7,760 nucleotides of DNA from DASYDU01 sp031403315. GTDB lineage: Bacteria > Planctomycetota > Planctomycetia > Pirellulales > Lacipirellulaceae. The DNA is taken from NCBI GenBank assembly GCA_031403315.1, contig JANNTD010000044.1, positions 1-7,760 of the forward strand, written 5' to 3'. Numbering within the stretch: the first letter of the stretch is position 1; each line of letters starts with the position of its first letter. A model generated the notes under the pieces. The model worked only from the letters and a program-made list of their open reading frames with translations. It had not been told where the DNA came from and made no database searches. This document shows positions 1-5,404 of the stretch, piece by piece. The position numbers and the translations under genes are program-made.

Positions 1-327
1 CTCATGGTCCCCAGCGCCGCGCTCCGTTGGCGCCCGTCTCCCGAGTGGCTGGCGGCCTCCGAACTCGCCGACGCCGCTGCCGAAACGACGAGCCCGGCGG
101 AAGACGACAACTCCGGCCAAGGCACCGTCTGGGTATTGGAAAACGACCGTGTGCGGCCCGTGCGGGTGCAAGAAGTTCTTAGCGACGGCACGCGCACCGA
201 AATCACCGCCGAGGGCCTCGATGCCGGCGCACGGGTCGTGCTGAGCGAGTCGTATGAGTCGGGCGCGCCGGAAACCACCAATCCGTTCACCACGCAAATG
301 TGGGGCAACCGTCGGCCCGCGCAATGA
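1..327 (+). CDS. Efflux periplasmic adaptor subunit (MacA/HlyD family), 3' end only
   Basis: This is the C-terminal ~108 residues of a membrane-fusion (periplasmic adaptor) protein; the gene begins upstream of the window. In this family the adaptor bridges an inner-membrane ABC transporter and an outer-membrane channel of the TolC type. The visible part opens with VPSAALRWRP, which matches the strand found near the end of the beta-barrel domain in MacA-like proteins. An Ala/Glu/Asp-rich linker follows, then the membrane-proximal domain (VWVLENDRVRPVRV, TEITAEGLDAGARVVL). The frame is open from base 1, so the in-frame ATG at position 4 is internal and not a start. The stop TGA at 325-327 overlaps the GAGG ribosome-binding site of the ATPase gene, so the two are almost certainly translated from one mRNA. 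Family assignment is firm; the substrate cannot be told. Confidence 0.85.
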   Translation, partial: LMVPSAALRWRPSPEWLAASELADAAAETTSPAEDDNSGQGTVWVLENDRVRPVRVQEVLSDGTRTEITAEGLDAGARVVLSESYESGAPETTNPFTTQMWGNRRPAQ

Positions 328-337
328 GGCGTCCTGC

Positions 338-1069
338 ATGCCGCTCGTGCGACTTGAAAACGTCTACAAGACCTATCGCCTCGGCGAGATCGACGTGCCG
401 GTGCTGCGCGGTGTTTCGCTTTCGCTAGAGCGGGGCGAGTTGGTGGCGCTGATGGGCGTTTCCGGTTCGGGCAAGACGACGCTGATGAACATCTTGGGCT
501 GCCTGGATCGGCCCACGTCGGGCCGCTATTGGATCGACGGCCGCGAAATGTCGAAGGCGACCGCCAACGAACGGGCTGCCGCGCGGAACTCGATGATCGG
601 GTTCGTCTTTCAAAACTTCAACTTGCTCCCCCGCACGAGCGCGCTCGACAACGTGCTGATGCCGCTGGAGTATTCGCACGGTTCGAGCTCTGCCGCCGGC
701 GGACGGAAGCGAGCCCTGGAAATGCTCGCGCGACTGGGGCTAGCCGACCGCACGCGCAACGAACCCTCGCAACTTTCCGGCGGGCAGCAGCAGCGTGTGG
801 CGATTGCGCGGGCACTGATCAACAATCCATCGCTGTTGTTGGCCGACGAGCCGACCGGCGCTCTCGACTCCCGCACGGGCGCGGAAACGCTGCAGCTCTT
901 CCAGCAACTCAACCGCGAGGAGGGGATCACGATCGTGCTGGTGACGCACGACGCGAACGTGGCCGGCTACGCCGATCGCGCGATTCACATCCGCGACGGT
1001 CGGATCGAAGACGACGATCGCGCGCTGACAGCCTCTGGCGTCAACCGCGGCGAGCGGAGCGAACCATGA
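338..1069 (+). CDS. MacB-like ABC transporter, ATP-binding subunit
   Basis: A 243-residue cytoplasmic ATPase of the MacB/LolD/FtsE class, which powers a FtsX-type permease that works as a mechanotransmitter and not as a classical pore. All motifs are present: Walker A GVSGSGKT (40-47), Q-loop Gln92, signature LSGGQ (146-150), Walker B LLLADE (166-171), D-loop ALD (175-177) and switch His204. The length suits a stand-alone subunit, whereas E. coli MacB fuses ATPase and permease. The start at 338 is chosen because GAGG (326-329) lies 8 nt upstream and MPLVRLENVYKTY is the usual N-terminus of the family; a longer open frame back to 254 would overlap the adaptor gene. The stop overlaps the permease start in an ATGA. 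Exported substrate (macrolide, peptide, lipoprotein or other) is unknown. Confidence 0.93.
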   Translation: MPLVRLENVYKTYRLGEIDVPVLRGVSLSLERGELVALMGVSGSGKTTLMNILGCLDRPTSGRYWIDGREMSKATANERAAARNSMIGFVFQNFNLLPRTSALDNVLMPLEYSHGSSSAAGGRKRALEMLARLGLADRTRNEPSQLSGGQQQRVAIARALINNPSLLLADEPTGALDSRTGAETLQLFQQLNREEGITIVLVTHDANVAGYADRAIHIRDGRIEDDDRALTASGVNRGERSEP

Positions 1070-2481
1070 TCTTCGGCAAGATTTTTCGTACTTTCCGGGT
1101 CGCGATCCGAGCGCTGCGCCGTAATGCGATGCGTTCTGCGCTCACGACGCTGGGCATCGTCATCGGCGTGGCGGCCGTGATCGCCATGATCGACATCGGC
1201 CAGGGGTCGGCCGTATCGGTGCAGCAGACGATCGCCAGCATGGGAGCGAATAATCTGGTGGTTCAGCCCGGCACGGCTGCCAGCGGCGGCGCCACCTTTG
1301 GCGCCGGATCGGTCGTCACGCTGACGCCCGAAGACGCCGAGACGATCGCACGCGAGTGTCCGGCCGTGTATGCCGTCGCTCCGCTCGTGCGCGTGCGGAC
1401 GCAAGTCGTCTACGGCAATCGCAATTGGGTGCCGCCGTTCATTTTCGGCACCACGCCCGCGTTCCACGACGTCCGCGACTGGCAAATGCTCGACGAGGGC
1501 GAGCCGTTCACCGAGCGCGACGTGCGGAACGCGCGGAAAGTGTGCCTGTTGGGCCGAACGATCGTCCGCGAACTGTTTCACGGTGAGTCGCCGCTCGGCA
1601 AGGATATTCGCATCCAAAACGTGTCGTTCAAAGTGATCGGCGTATTGAGCCGCAAGGGCGCGAACATGATGGGAGTCGATCAGGACGACACCGTCATCGC
1701 GCCGTGGACCACGATCAAATATCGCGTGGCCGGCATTTCGATGCAGACGGCGAACCAAAGCGCCACGTCGCCATCGACGAGTCAGCCGCTGGTCCCCGGC
1801 GCGCCGCCCATGCCAATGAAACCCTGGTCCGCGTTGTACCCGGTCGAAAACATGCAACAGCGACTCTTTACGCAGCCTTCGCAGTCGCAACTCTTGAACA
1901 CGCCCCAGCCGGTCCGCTTCACGAACGTCGACCAAATCCTGGTCAAGACGGCGTCCGAAGCCGCCATTCCCGCCGCGATTCAGCAGATCACGCAACTGCT
2001 GCACGAACGGCATCGCATTCCCGACGGCGAGCCCGACGACTTCAATATCCGTGACATGACGGAAATGACGCGGGCACTCGGTCAGACGTCGAAGCTGATG
2101 GGGATTCTGCTGTTGGTCGTCGCGCTGATTTCGCTGATCGTGGGCGGAGTTGGCATCATGAACATCATGATGGTCTCGGTCACCGAACGTACACGCGAGA
2201 TTGGGCTCCGCATGGCCGTCGGCGCCCGCGGCGAAGACGTGCTGCGGCAGTTTCTGGTCGAAGCGATCGTGCTCTGTCTGATCGGCGGCGCGGTCGGCAT
2301 TCTCGTCGGTCGCGGCGGCTCGCTGCTGGTGAATTCGCTGCTCCGCTGGCCGGTGCAATATTCGACGCCGGCGGTGGTGCTAGCCGTCGGCGTCTCGGCC
2401 GCGGTCGGCATCCTGTTCGGCTTCTACCCCGCCTGGAAAGCCTCGCGGCTCGACCCGATCGAGGCGCTTCGATATGAGTGA
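1066..2481 (+). CDS. MacB-like ABC transporter permease (FtsX domain)
   Basis: A 471-residue inner-membrane permease partnering the ATPase encoded just upstream. It has one N-terminal helix (~27-44), a large periplasmic MacB_PCD region (~45-340), then an FtsX domain with three helices (~345-370, 399-423, 435-456). The cytoplasmic loop SVTERTREIGLRMAVGA (371-387) and the C-terminus YPAWKASRLDPIEALRYE are hallmark sequences. The start at 1066 shares an ATGA with the ATPase stop and has GGAG at 1056-1059; the open frame extends far upstream but that part is out-of-frame ATPase sequence. The periplasmic region is about 300 residues, longer than I recall for E. coli MacB, because of a Gln/Ser/Pro/Thr-rich stretch at ~226-284. 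With the adaptor it should form a tripartite exporter, though no outer-membrane channel gene is in the window. Confidence 0.92.
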   Translation: MIFGKIFRTFRVAIRALRRNAMRSALTTLGIVIGVAAVIAMIDIGQGSAVSVQQTIASMGANNLVVQPGTAASGGATFGAGSVVTLTPEDAETIARECPAVYAVAPLVRVRTQVVYGNRNWVPPFIFGTTPAFHDVRDWQMLDEGEPFTERDVRNARKVCLLGRTIVRELFHGESPLGKDIRIQNVSFKVIGVLSRKGANMMGVDQDDTVIAPWTTIKYRVAGISMQTANQSATSPSTSQPLVPGAPPMPMKPWSALYPVENMQQRLFTQPSQSQLLNTPQPVRFTNVDQILVKTASEAAIPAAIQQITQLLHERHRIPDGEPDDFNIRDMTEMTRALGQTSKLMGILLLVVALISLIVGGVGIMNIMMVSVTERTREIGLRMAVGARGEDVLRQFLVEAIVLCLIGGAVGILVGRGGSLLVNSLLRWPVQYSTPAVVLAVGVSAAVGILFGFYPAWKASRLDPIEALRYE

Positions 2482-2542
2482 GGGCTGCGAACAGTCTTCA
2501 TTACTGAGTCGACATGAGGGACGAAAACGCCAAGGATATACG

Positions 2543-3004
2543 TCATTTCCACATTCGCGGATCAAAGTAAAATGGCTTCGACGAGACGTGCGATAACATT
2601 GTGGCTTCCGAATGAAGTGGATTTACAAGCACGTTCTTTTCGTCGGGATTCACCGCCGAGGGAACGATTAGTAGCAGCGAACGCCGCTCTCGCAGCCACT
2701 TTGTGCCGAGGTCTTGTAGAAAGGCAGGGGCCGGAAAGTCACGCCAGTTTTTGGGAAGCTGGGCGACTGAAAATTCCTCAACGGAGGCCAGATCGGGGAA
2801 CTTTGCTTCCACGGAATGCAGATCGTCCGGCATGCAGTCGGGTTCCAGGTGAACGAATAGTTCAAGTGCGGCAAGCGACAAACTGGTCGATGAGTAAACC
2901 ACTCGATCGCCCTTGTGGTTCCAGCGGCCACCATACTTCTCAGCACCGATTCCGCCGAACGCATTGGAAACGTGCTGATACTTGCAGATGCGCCAGACAT
3001 GCAT
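2543..3004 (-). CDS. RES-domain toxin (NAD-degrading), type II toxin-antitoxin
   Basis: A 153-residue RES-domain protein. Characterised members of this family (such as Mycobacterium MbcT and the Pseudomonas putida Res toxin) deplete cellular NAD+ and are neutralised by a cognate Xre/MbcA/ParS antitoxin. The family residues are visible: Arg27 in GGRWN, Glu49 in ALELFVHL and Ser116 in IVPSAVNPDEKNVLVNP, with a basic N-terminal RICKYQHV stretch and Tyr37 in VVYSS. Length is normal and there is no internal stop, so the toxin appears intact. The start ATG (3004-3002) shares its A with the antitoxin stop TGA, a TGATG junction typical of translational coupling. The gene converges on the MacB-like permease gene with 61 bp between them and no clear terminator hairpin. 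The family call is firm; enzymatic activity is inferred from the family. Confidence 0.93.
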   Translation of the reverse strand: MHVWRICKYQHVSNAFGGIGAEKYGGRWNHKGDRVVYSSTSLSLAALELFVHLEPDCMPDDLHSVEAKFPDLASVEEFSVAQLPKNWRDFPAPAFLQDLGTKWLRERRSLLLIVPSAVNPDEKNVLVNPLHSEATMLSHVSSKPFYFDPRMWK

Positions 3005-3438
3005 CAGCTGTAAACCCCGTATTCAATCCGCTTCAGGGCGTCCATCACCTCCTGGAAGCCGATGCCGGTATCCAAGAGGGCGATGGGCACCGCGCCTCCC
3101 AAAGCGCGGTTTGCAGTCACTAGCCAATCTCTGGATTTTTCGGCGTTTCCAAGGATCTCCGAGGCCGCCGCAAGGACGCGAGCCAGCCGGAACAGGAGTT
3201 CGGATTCGTTCGACTTCAGCCGGGCGGATCGCTCCTTGCGACGAGCGGCCGTCCGCTTTGCGACGCCGAGCGAGCCCCAGATCGTCTCTTCGCTCAATTT
3301 CGCCCGATCACGCAGCGAAGTGAAGACCGAAAATGGGAATCCCTTGCGGATAATGGGGACGAAATCGAGCTCCGATTCTGGCGAGCCGATGACTCGGCTG
3401 CCCCCCAGAAATTTTCGGACTAGAATCAGGTTCTCCAT
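3004..3438 (-). CDS. Xre/MbcA/ParS-family antitoxin partnering the RES toxin
   Basis: A 144-residue antitoxin expected to bind and block the RES toxin and to repress its own promoter. A small helix-turn-helix-like region lies at ~48-70 (LSEETIWGSLGVAKRTAARR). The C-terminal toxin-binding domain at ~82-144 has WLVTANRALGG (105-115), then PIALLDTGIGFQEVMDAL, a typical MbcA/ParS pattern (often called DUF2384). The start at 3438 is preferred over in-frame ATGs at 3468 and 3483 and a longer reading to 3693. It alone has a strong ribosome-binding site (GAGGAGGG, 7 nt spacing), and the promoter places transcription start near 3465, so the other starts would fall at or upstream of the mRNA 5' end. 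Antitoxin-first gene order matches other RES systems. Confidence 0.9.
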   Translation of the reverse strand: MENLILVRKFLGGSRVIGSPESELDFVPIIRKGFPFSVFTSLRDRAKLSEETIWGSLGVAKRTAARRKERSARLKSNESELLFRLARVLAAASEILGNAEKSRDWLVTANRALGGAVPIALLDTGIGFQEVMDALKRIEYGVYS

Positions 3439-3445
3439 CGAAACG

Positions 3446-3453
3446 CCCTCCTC
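3446..3453 (-). promoter_or_regulatory. Strong Shine-Dalgarno site of the antitoxin gene
   Basis: On the minus strand this reads GAGGAGGG, 7 nt before the ATG at 3438. It decides the start of the antitoxin gene: the upstream in-frame ATGs at 3468 and 3483 have no comparable site. Confidence 0.7.
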
Positions 3454-3465
3454 AGGGTGTTGCCA

Positions 3466-3484
3466 CATGACATTATTCGTCATG
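3466..3484. repeat. Inverted repeat spanning the -10 box, probable antitoxin operator
   Basis: CATGAC (3466-3471), a 7-nt spacer ATTATTC, and GTCATG (3479-3484) form a perfect 6-bp inverted repeat. The spacer contains the complete -10 hexamer of the toxin-antitoxin promoter on the minus strand. A repressor bound here would directly occlude RNA polymerase. Type II antitoxins commonly autoregulate through such sites, so binding by the Xre antitoxin is a reasonable inference; no binding data exist here. Confidence 0.5.
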
Positions 3485-3500
3485 CCATCTGGCAAGTCAA
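3472..3500 (-). promoter_or_regulatory. Sigma-70-type promoter of the RES/Xre operon
   Basis: Reading the minus strand, the -35 box TTGACT (3500-3495, 5 of 6 to consensus) is followed by exactly 17 nt and the -10 box AATAAT (3477-3472, 5 of 6). Transcription should begin near 3465, giving a leader of about 27 nt that contains the strong Shine-Dalgarno site. Spacing and box quality are good for a GC-rich genome. The start site itself has not been measured. Confidence 0.65.
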
Positions 3501-3507
3501 CAGCAAA

Positions 3508-3519
3508 ACTGTCGACAGT
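3508..3519. repeat. 12-bp perfect palindrome upstream of the -35 box
   Basis: ACTGTCGACAGT is its own reverse complement and lies 7 nt upstream of the -35 box of the RES/Xre promoter. It may be a second operator site. It could instead be a minor hairpin downstream of the exported-protein gene that ends at 3579, since on the minus strand TTTT overlaps and follows it; the 4-bp stem with 4-nt loop would be weak as a terminator. Confidence 0.35.
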
Positions 3520-3578
3520 CGGAAAACCAGTTGAATCCGGCAGTCTCGTACCGATTGCAGGGCGGACAACGGTCGCGC

Positions 3579-3986
3579 TCACTCGACGGACAATTTGTAC
3601 GCGCGCTCGACGCGTTTGCCGCCGTCGCCGTTTTCGGTATAGGCGACCTTCACGGTCGCTGCGCCGGCCTTCGCTGGCTTGAAGAGATGCCAAGTGTAGC
3701 CGCCACCCATGAGCGCGACGCCTTGGTCATTCTGCACGCCGCGAACGACGCCGAGCACTTCGAGCGAGTCCGACGCGACGACCGAAACATCCTGTGGCGG
3801 CCGGCTGCCGGAGTCGCGGACGACGACGATCACCAGCCCGCCGACGTTCACAGATAGCGGCTTATCTTGGTCCGTTTTCTCGGCAAGTGTCACGACGTAC
3901 CCGGAAAGCTCGCCCTTGTCTTCCGCAACGGCCGACGAGCCGAACAGGAACAATCCACACGCAACAGCCAGAATAAAATTTTGCAT
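3579..3986 (-). CDS. Small exported protein of unknown function
   Basis: A 135-residue protein with an N-terminal signal peptide: hydrophobic core FILAVACGLFLFG and a likely signal peptidase I site SAVA|ED after residue 21. The signal is odd in having no Lys or Arg before the core (MQNF). The mature ~114 residues look all-beta, with alternating hydrophobics (SVNVGGLVIVVVRD, VSVVASDSLEVLGVV) and an ending FKPAKAGAATVKVAYTENGDG...YKLSVE. That ending faintly recalls the last strands of chagasin-like (I42) or other immunoglobulin-like folds, but the NPTTGY-type and RPW-type loops of chagasins are missing, so I assign no function. The start at 3986 is chosen because AAAGGA lies just upstream and the signal peptide begins there; the open frame continues to 4118 without a plausible N-terminus. 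It is divergent from the gene pair at 4139 and on the same strand as the toxin-antitoxin operon. Confidence 0.7.
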   Translation of the reverse strand: MQNFILAVACGLFLFGSSAVAEDKGELSGYVVTLAEKTDQDKPLSVNVGGLVIVVVRDSGSRPPQDVSVVASDSLEVLGVVRGVQNDQGVALMGGGYTWHLFKPAKAGAATVKVAYTENGDGGKRVERAYKLSVE

Positions 3987-4048
3987 CGCTACATCCTTTG
4001 ACGAACAGTGGTTTGTTTCCCGCGCAGCTCGACAGAATGGCCAGACAA

Positions 4049-4062
4049 TCGGACTTGTCCGA
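4049..4062. repeat. Inverted repeat in the divergent intergenic region
   Basis: TCGGAC-TT-GTCCGA is a perfect 6-bp inverted repeat with a 2-nt spacer. It lies 15 nt upstream of the -35 box of the promoter at 4078 and between two divergent genes. Size and symmetry fit a dimeric helix-turn-helix operator, and the nearest candidate binder is the XRE-type protein encoded at 4421-4804. That pairing is inference only. Confidence 0.35.
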
Positions 4063-4077
4063 AGGAGACTGTCGCGG

Positions 4078-4105
4078 TTGACGATATATAACTGTAAGGT
4101 ATAAT
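4078..4105 (+). promoter_or_regulatory. Sigma-70-type promoter with perfect TATAAT
   Basis: TTGACG (4078-4083, 5 of 6) and TATAAT (4100-4105, 6 of 6) are 16 nt apart. Transcription should start near 4112, about 27 nt before the ATG at 4139. The -10 box is itself inside a short inverted repeat, GGTA-TAAT-TACC (4098-4109), which could be part of an operator. This is one of the best promoter matches in the window and should drive the 86-residue gene and the XRE gene together. Confidence 0.65.
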
Positions 4106-4138
4106 TACCATGAGTCACTACGATGTCAAGGGGAATGC

Positions 4139-4399
4139 ATGGACTCGTCGATCCAGATCGTACAGGACCTGCTCGACGAAACGGCCCGCGAATGTCTCCG
4201 CTATGTTGCCACCCACAAGCTGACTGAGTCGCAGTATCAGAGGTTGGCTAAGTTCATTTTTGGATGCATGAATCAAAAGCACGAACTCCCATCGCGTGTT
4301 GCGCGGCGCGGGAGTGGAGAATTAGCGAAAGTCTTGGGGTTTGTCGCGATGGCCGCCGAAGTCTTGTTGGAGATTGATGCGGACTCGCGCGAGGAATGA
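4139..4399 (+). CDS. 86-residue helical protein of unknown function, paired with an XRE regulator
   Basis: I do not recognise this protein. It has no signal peptide and appears almost wholly alpha-helical, with probable helices at ~4-26, 29-48 and 60-80, and a basic turn PSRVARRGSGE in between. The last helix, KVLGFVAMAAEVLLEID, is hydrophobic but short for a membrane span and is probably a packing or dimer surface. The start is supported by AAGGGG 5 nt upstream and by a clear promoter ~34 nt upstream. It is the first gene of a two-gene unit; the XRE-type gene begins 21 nt after its stop. It could be a toxin, a co-regulator or a modulator of the XRE protein; gene order and size alone do not decide. 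Confidence that it is a real gene is fairly good, because the promoter, ribosome-binding site and gene spacing agree. Confidence 0.65.
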   Translation: MDSSIQIVQDLLDETARECLRYVATHKLTESQYQRLAKFIFGCMNQKHELPSRVARRGSGELAKVLGFVAMAAEVLLEIDADSREE

Positions 4400-4420
4400 C
4401 AGAAGAACGAGGGTAGGAGC

Positions 4421-4804
4421 ATGGCTATCGACAAAGAATTACTGGGGAAAGCGATTCGCAAAGTGCGCGAAATGCGTGGTATCAGTCAAGCTGCGCTCGC
4501 CGAACAGGCTGGTTTGCAGGGCAATTCCGTGGCACTCATCGAACGCGGCCAACGGGGCGTTTCGTTGGATTCGCTCAACGCGTTGGCCGAAGTTCTCGAC
4601 GTGCCGGCTGCTTGCCTGGCGCTGCTCGGAACTTCGAAGATCGCGGGTGATCGCACTCGGGCGTCGCTGGTAAAGAGCTTGCAAAAGCTGATCGTCGCCA
4701 CCGTGGTTGCCAAGACGGATTTGGAGTCCAAGGAAAAAGGCCGATCTTCGCGGAAGCAGAAGCCGGTTAAGAGAAAGGCTGCGAAGAAGCTGGAACCGGC
4801 GTAA
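4421..4804 (+). CDS. XRE-family helix-turn-helix transcriptional regulator with basic tail
   Basis: A 127-residue cytoplasmic DNA-binding protein. Residues ~9-65 form an HTH_3 (cro/C1-type) domain: LGKAIRKVREMRGISQAALAEQAGLQGNSVALIERGQRGVSLDSLNALAEVLDVP is recognisable in its parts SQAALAEQAGL, VALIERGQRGVS and LNALAEVLDV. A further helix (~80-98, ASLVKSLQKLIVATVVAKTD) may dimerise. The tail from ~103 is strongly basic (KEKGRSSRKQKPVKRKAAKK), which is unusual for a short XRE regulator and may add non-specific nucleic acid affinity. GAGGG at 4409-4413 is the likely ribosome-binding site, 7 nt from the ATG. It should be co-transcribed with the 86-residue gene and may control the promoter at 4078. 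It is not a Xre/MbcA/ParS-type antitoxin like the one at 3004. The target genes are unknown. Confidence 0.85.
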   Translation: MAIDKELLGKAIRKVREMRGISQAALAEQAGLQGNSVALIERGQRGVSLDSLNALAEVLDVPAACLALLGTSKIAGDRTRASLVKSLQKLIVATVVAKTDLESKEKGRSSRKQKPVKRKAAKKLEPA

Positions 4805-4825
4805 ATGTTTCGCGGCGATGTGTTG

Positions 4826-5395
4826 CTATTTCGTGGCAGCTTGCACCGTGTTTCGCTTTCTTCCAACAAGATTCAATGCGTCTTCGTAGTCACCGCCGAA
4901 CGCAACACGTGTAATCTCGCGAATGAGATAAGATGTTGGTTCGACATCCCAAATTGCGTCGGGGTCGATTTCAAGCAGTTTCACTCTGCCGTTTGTTACG
5001 TCGACGACGCGACCGATGTGGCACACATCGGGGTCTGCTTTCTCGCGGTCAATTGTAATGAGCGGGAAAACGCGACTAGCAGACATCAATAGCTCGCCAA
5101 AGGATGCAAGGCTGACTCGCGGCTTTCTCGGAATGCGGTGGCCTCGAATCTTCAACGCCTGTTCTACAAAATTTGCATGAGGGCCGGGAGCTCGCAGGTT
5201 TCGAACATCGGCGGTTCGAAAGCATTCAAAACCGTTGAAGTGTATTTCGTCGGAGACTAGGGCGACTAGGAGAATCCGTTGCCCTGCATCAAGGACGTAG
5301 CCGTTCACGCTGCCCCTCTCTAATGGGCGCGTGAATCGCACCAACTTACGGTATTTGATCGCTTCCGAAAGTCGCGTTGATCGACTCGATGCCAT
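4826..5395 (-). CDS. Conserved protein of unknown function, apparent tandem beta-barrel repeat
   Basis: A 189-residue cytoplasmic protein without signal peptide or membrane segment. It resembles a hypothetical-protein family I remember from diverse bacteria, with the phrases HFNGFECFRTADVRNL, PHANFVEQALKIRG and DPDVCHIGRVV, but I know no function for it. Two halves look related: residues ~32-85 (GYVLDAGQRILLVALV...CFRTADVRNL...FVEQALKI) and ~127-178 (GRVVDVTNGRVKLLEI...YLIREITRVAFGGDYEDALNLVG). Each has a G-x-V-x-D opening, a hydrophobic strand, a 'DI/DV-x-x-V/L' turn and a closing helix, as in Sm-like or SH3-like barrels. The start at 5395 has AGGA 7 nt upstream. It begins 9 bp after the PIN-TRAM stop, so it is probably in that operon, yet it is much more AT-rich than that gene. 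It converges on the XRE gene with a 21-bp gap. Confidence 0.75.
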   Translation of the reverse strand: MASSRSTRLSEAIKYRKLVRFTRPLERGSVNGYVLDAGQRILLVALVSDEIHFNGFECFRTADVRNLRAPGPHANFVEQALKIRGHRIPRKPRVSLASFGELLMSASRVFPLITIDREKADPDVCHIGRVVDVTNGRVKLLEIDPDAIWDVEPTSYLIREITRVAFGGDYEDALNLVGRKRNTVQAATK

Positions 5396-5404
5396 TGATG
5401 CGTC

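Noticed and set aside
529..1065. Upstream in-frame extension of the permease gene
   Set aside because: The extra residues are out-of-frame ATPase sequence; the ATGA junction at 1066 with GGAG upstream gives the correct start.
985..2358. 457-codon open frame antisense to the permease gene
   Set aside because: It lies wholly opposite a clear FtsX-type permease, and its translation is rich in Arg, His, Asp and Gln with no domain pattern. Such shadows are common in GC-rich coding DNA.
2482..2542. Possible bidirectional terminator between the permease and RES genes
   Set aside because: I found no stem-loop of useful strength or T-run in these 61 bases.
2572..3123. 183-codon plus-strand frame over the RES toxin
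   Set aside because: It is the complement of the toxin gene; the RES motifs are only in the minus frame.
3439..3693. N-terminal extension of the antitoxin to 3693
   Set aside because: It would overlap the exported-protein gene, run through the promoter, and encode an Arg-rich stretch with no family match.
3987..4118. N-terminal extension of the exported protein to 4118
   Set aside because: It would bury the signal peptide inside the protein; the ATG at 3986 has its own ribosome-binding site.
4805..5092. 95-codon plus-strand frame directly after the XRE gene
   Set aside because: It has no ribosome-binding site of its own, is opposite the conserved 189-residue gene, and its translation looks arbitrary.
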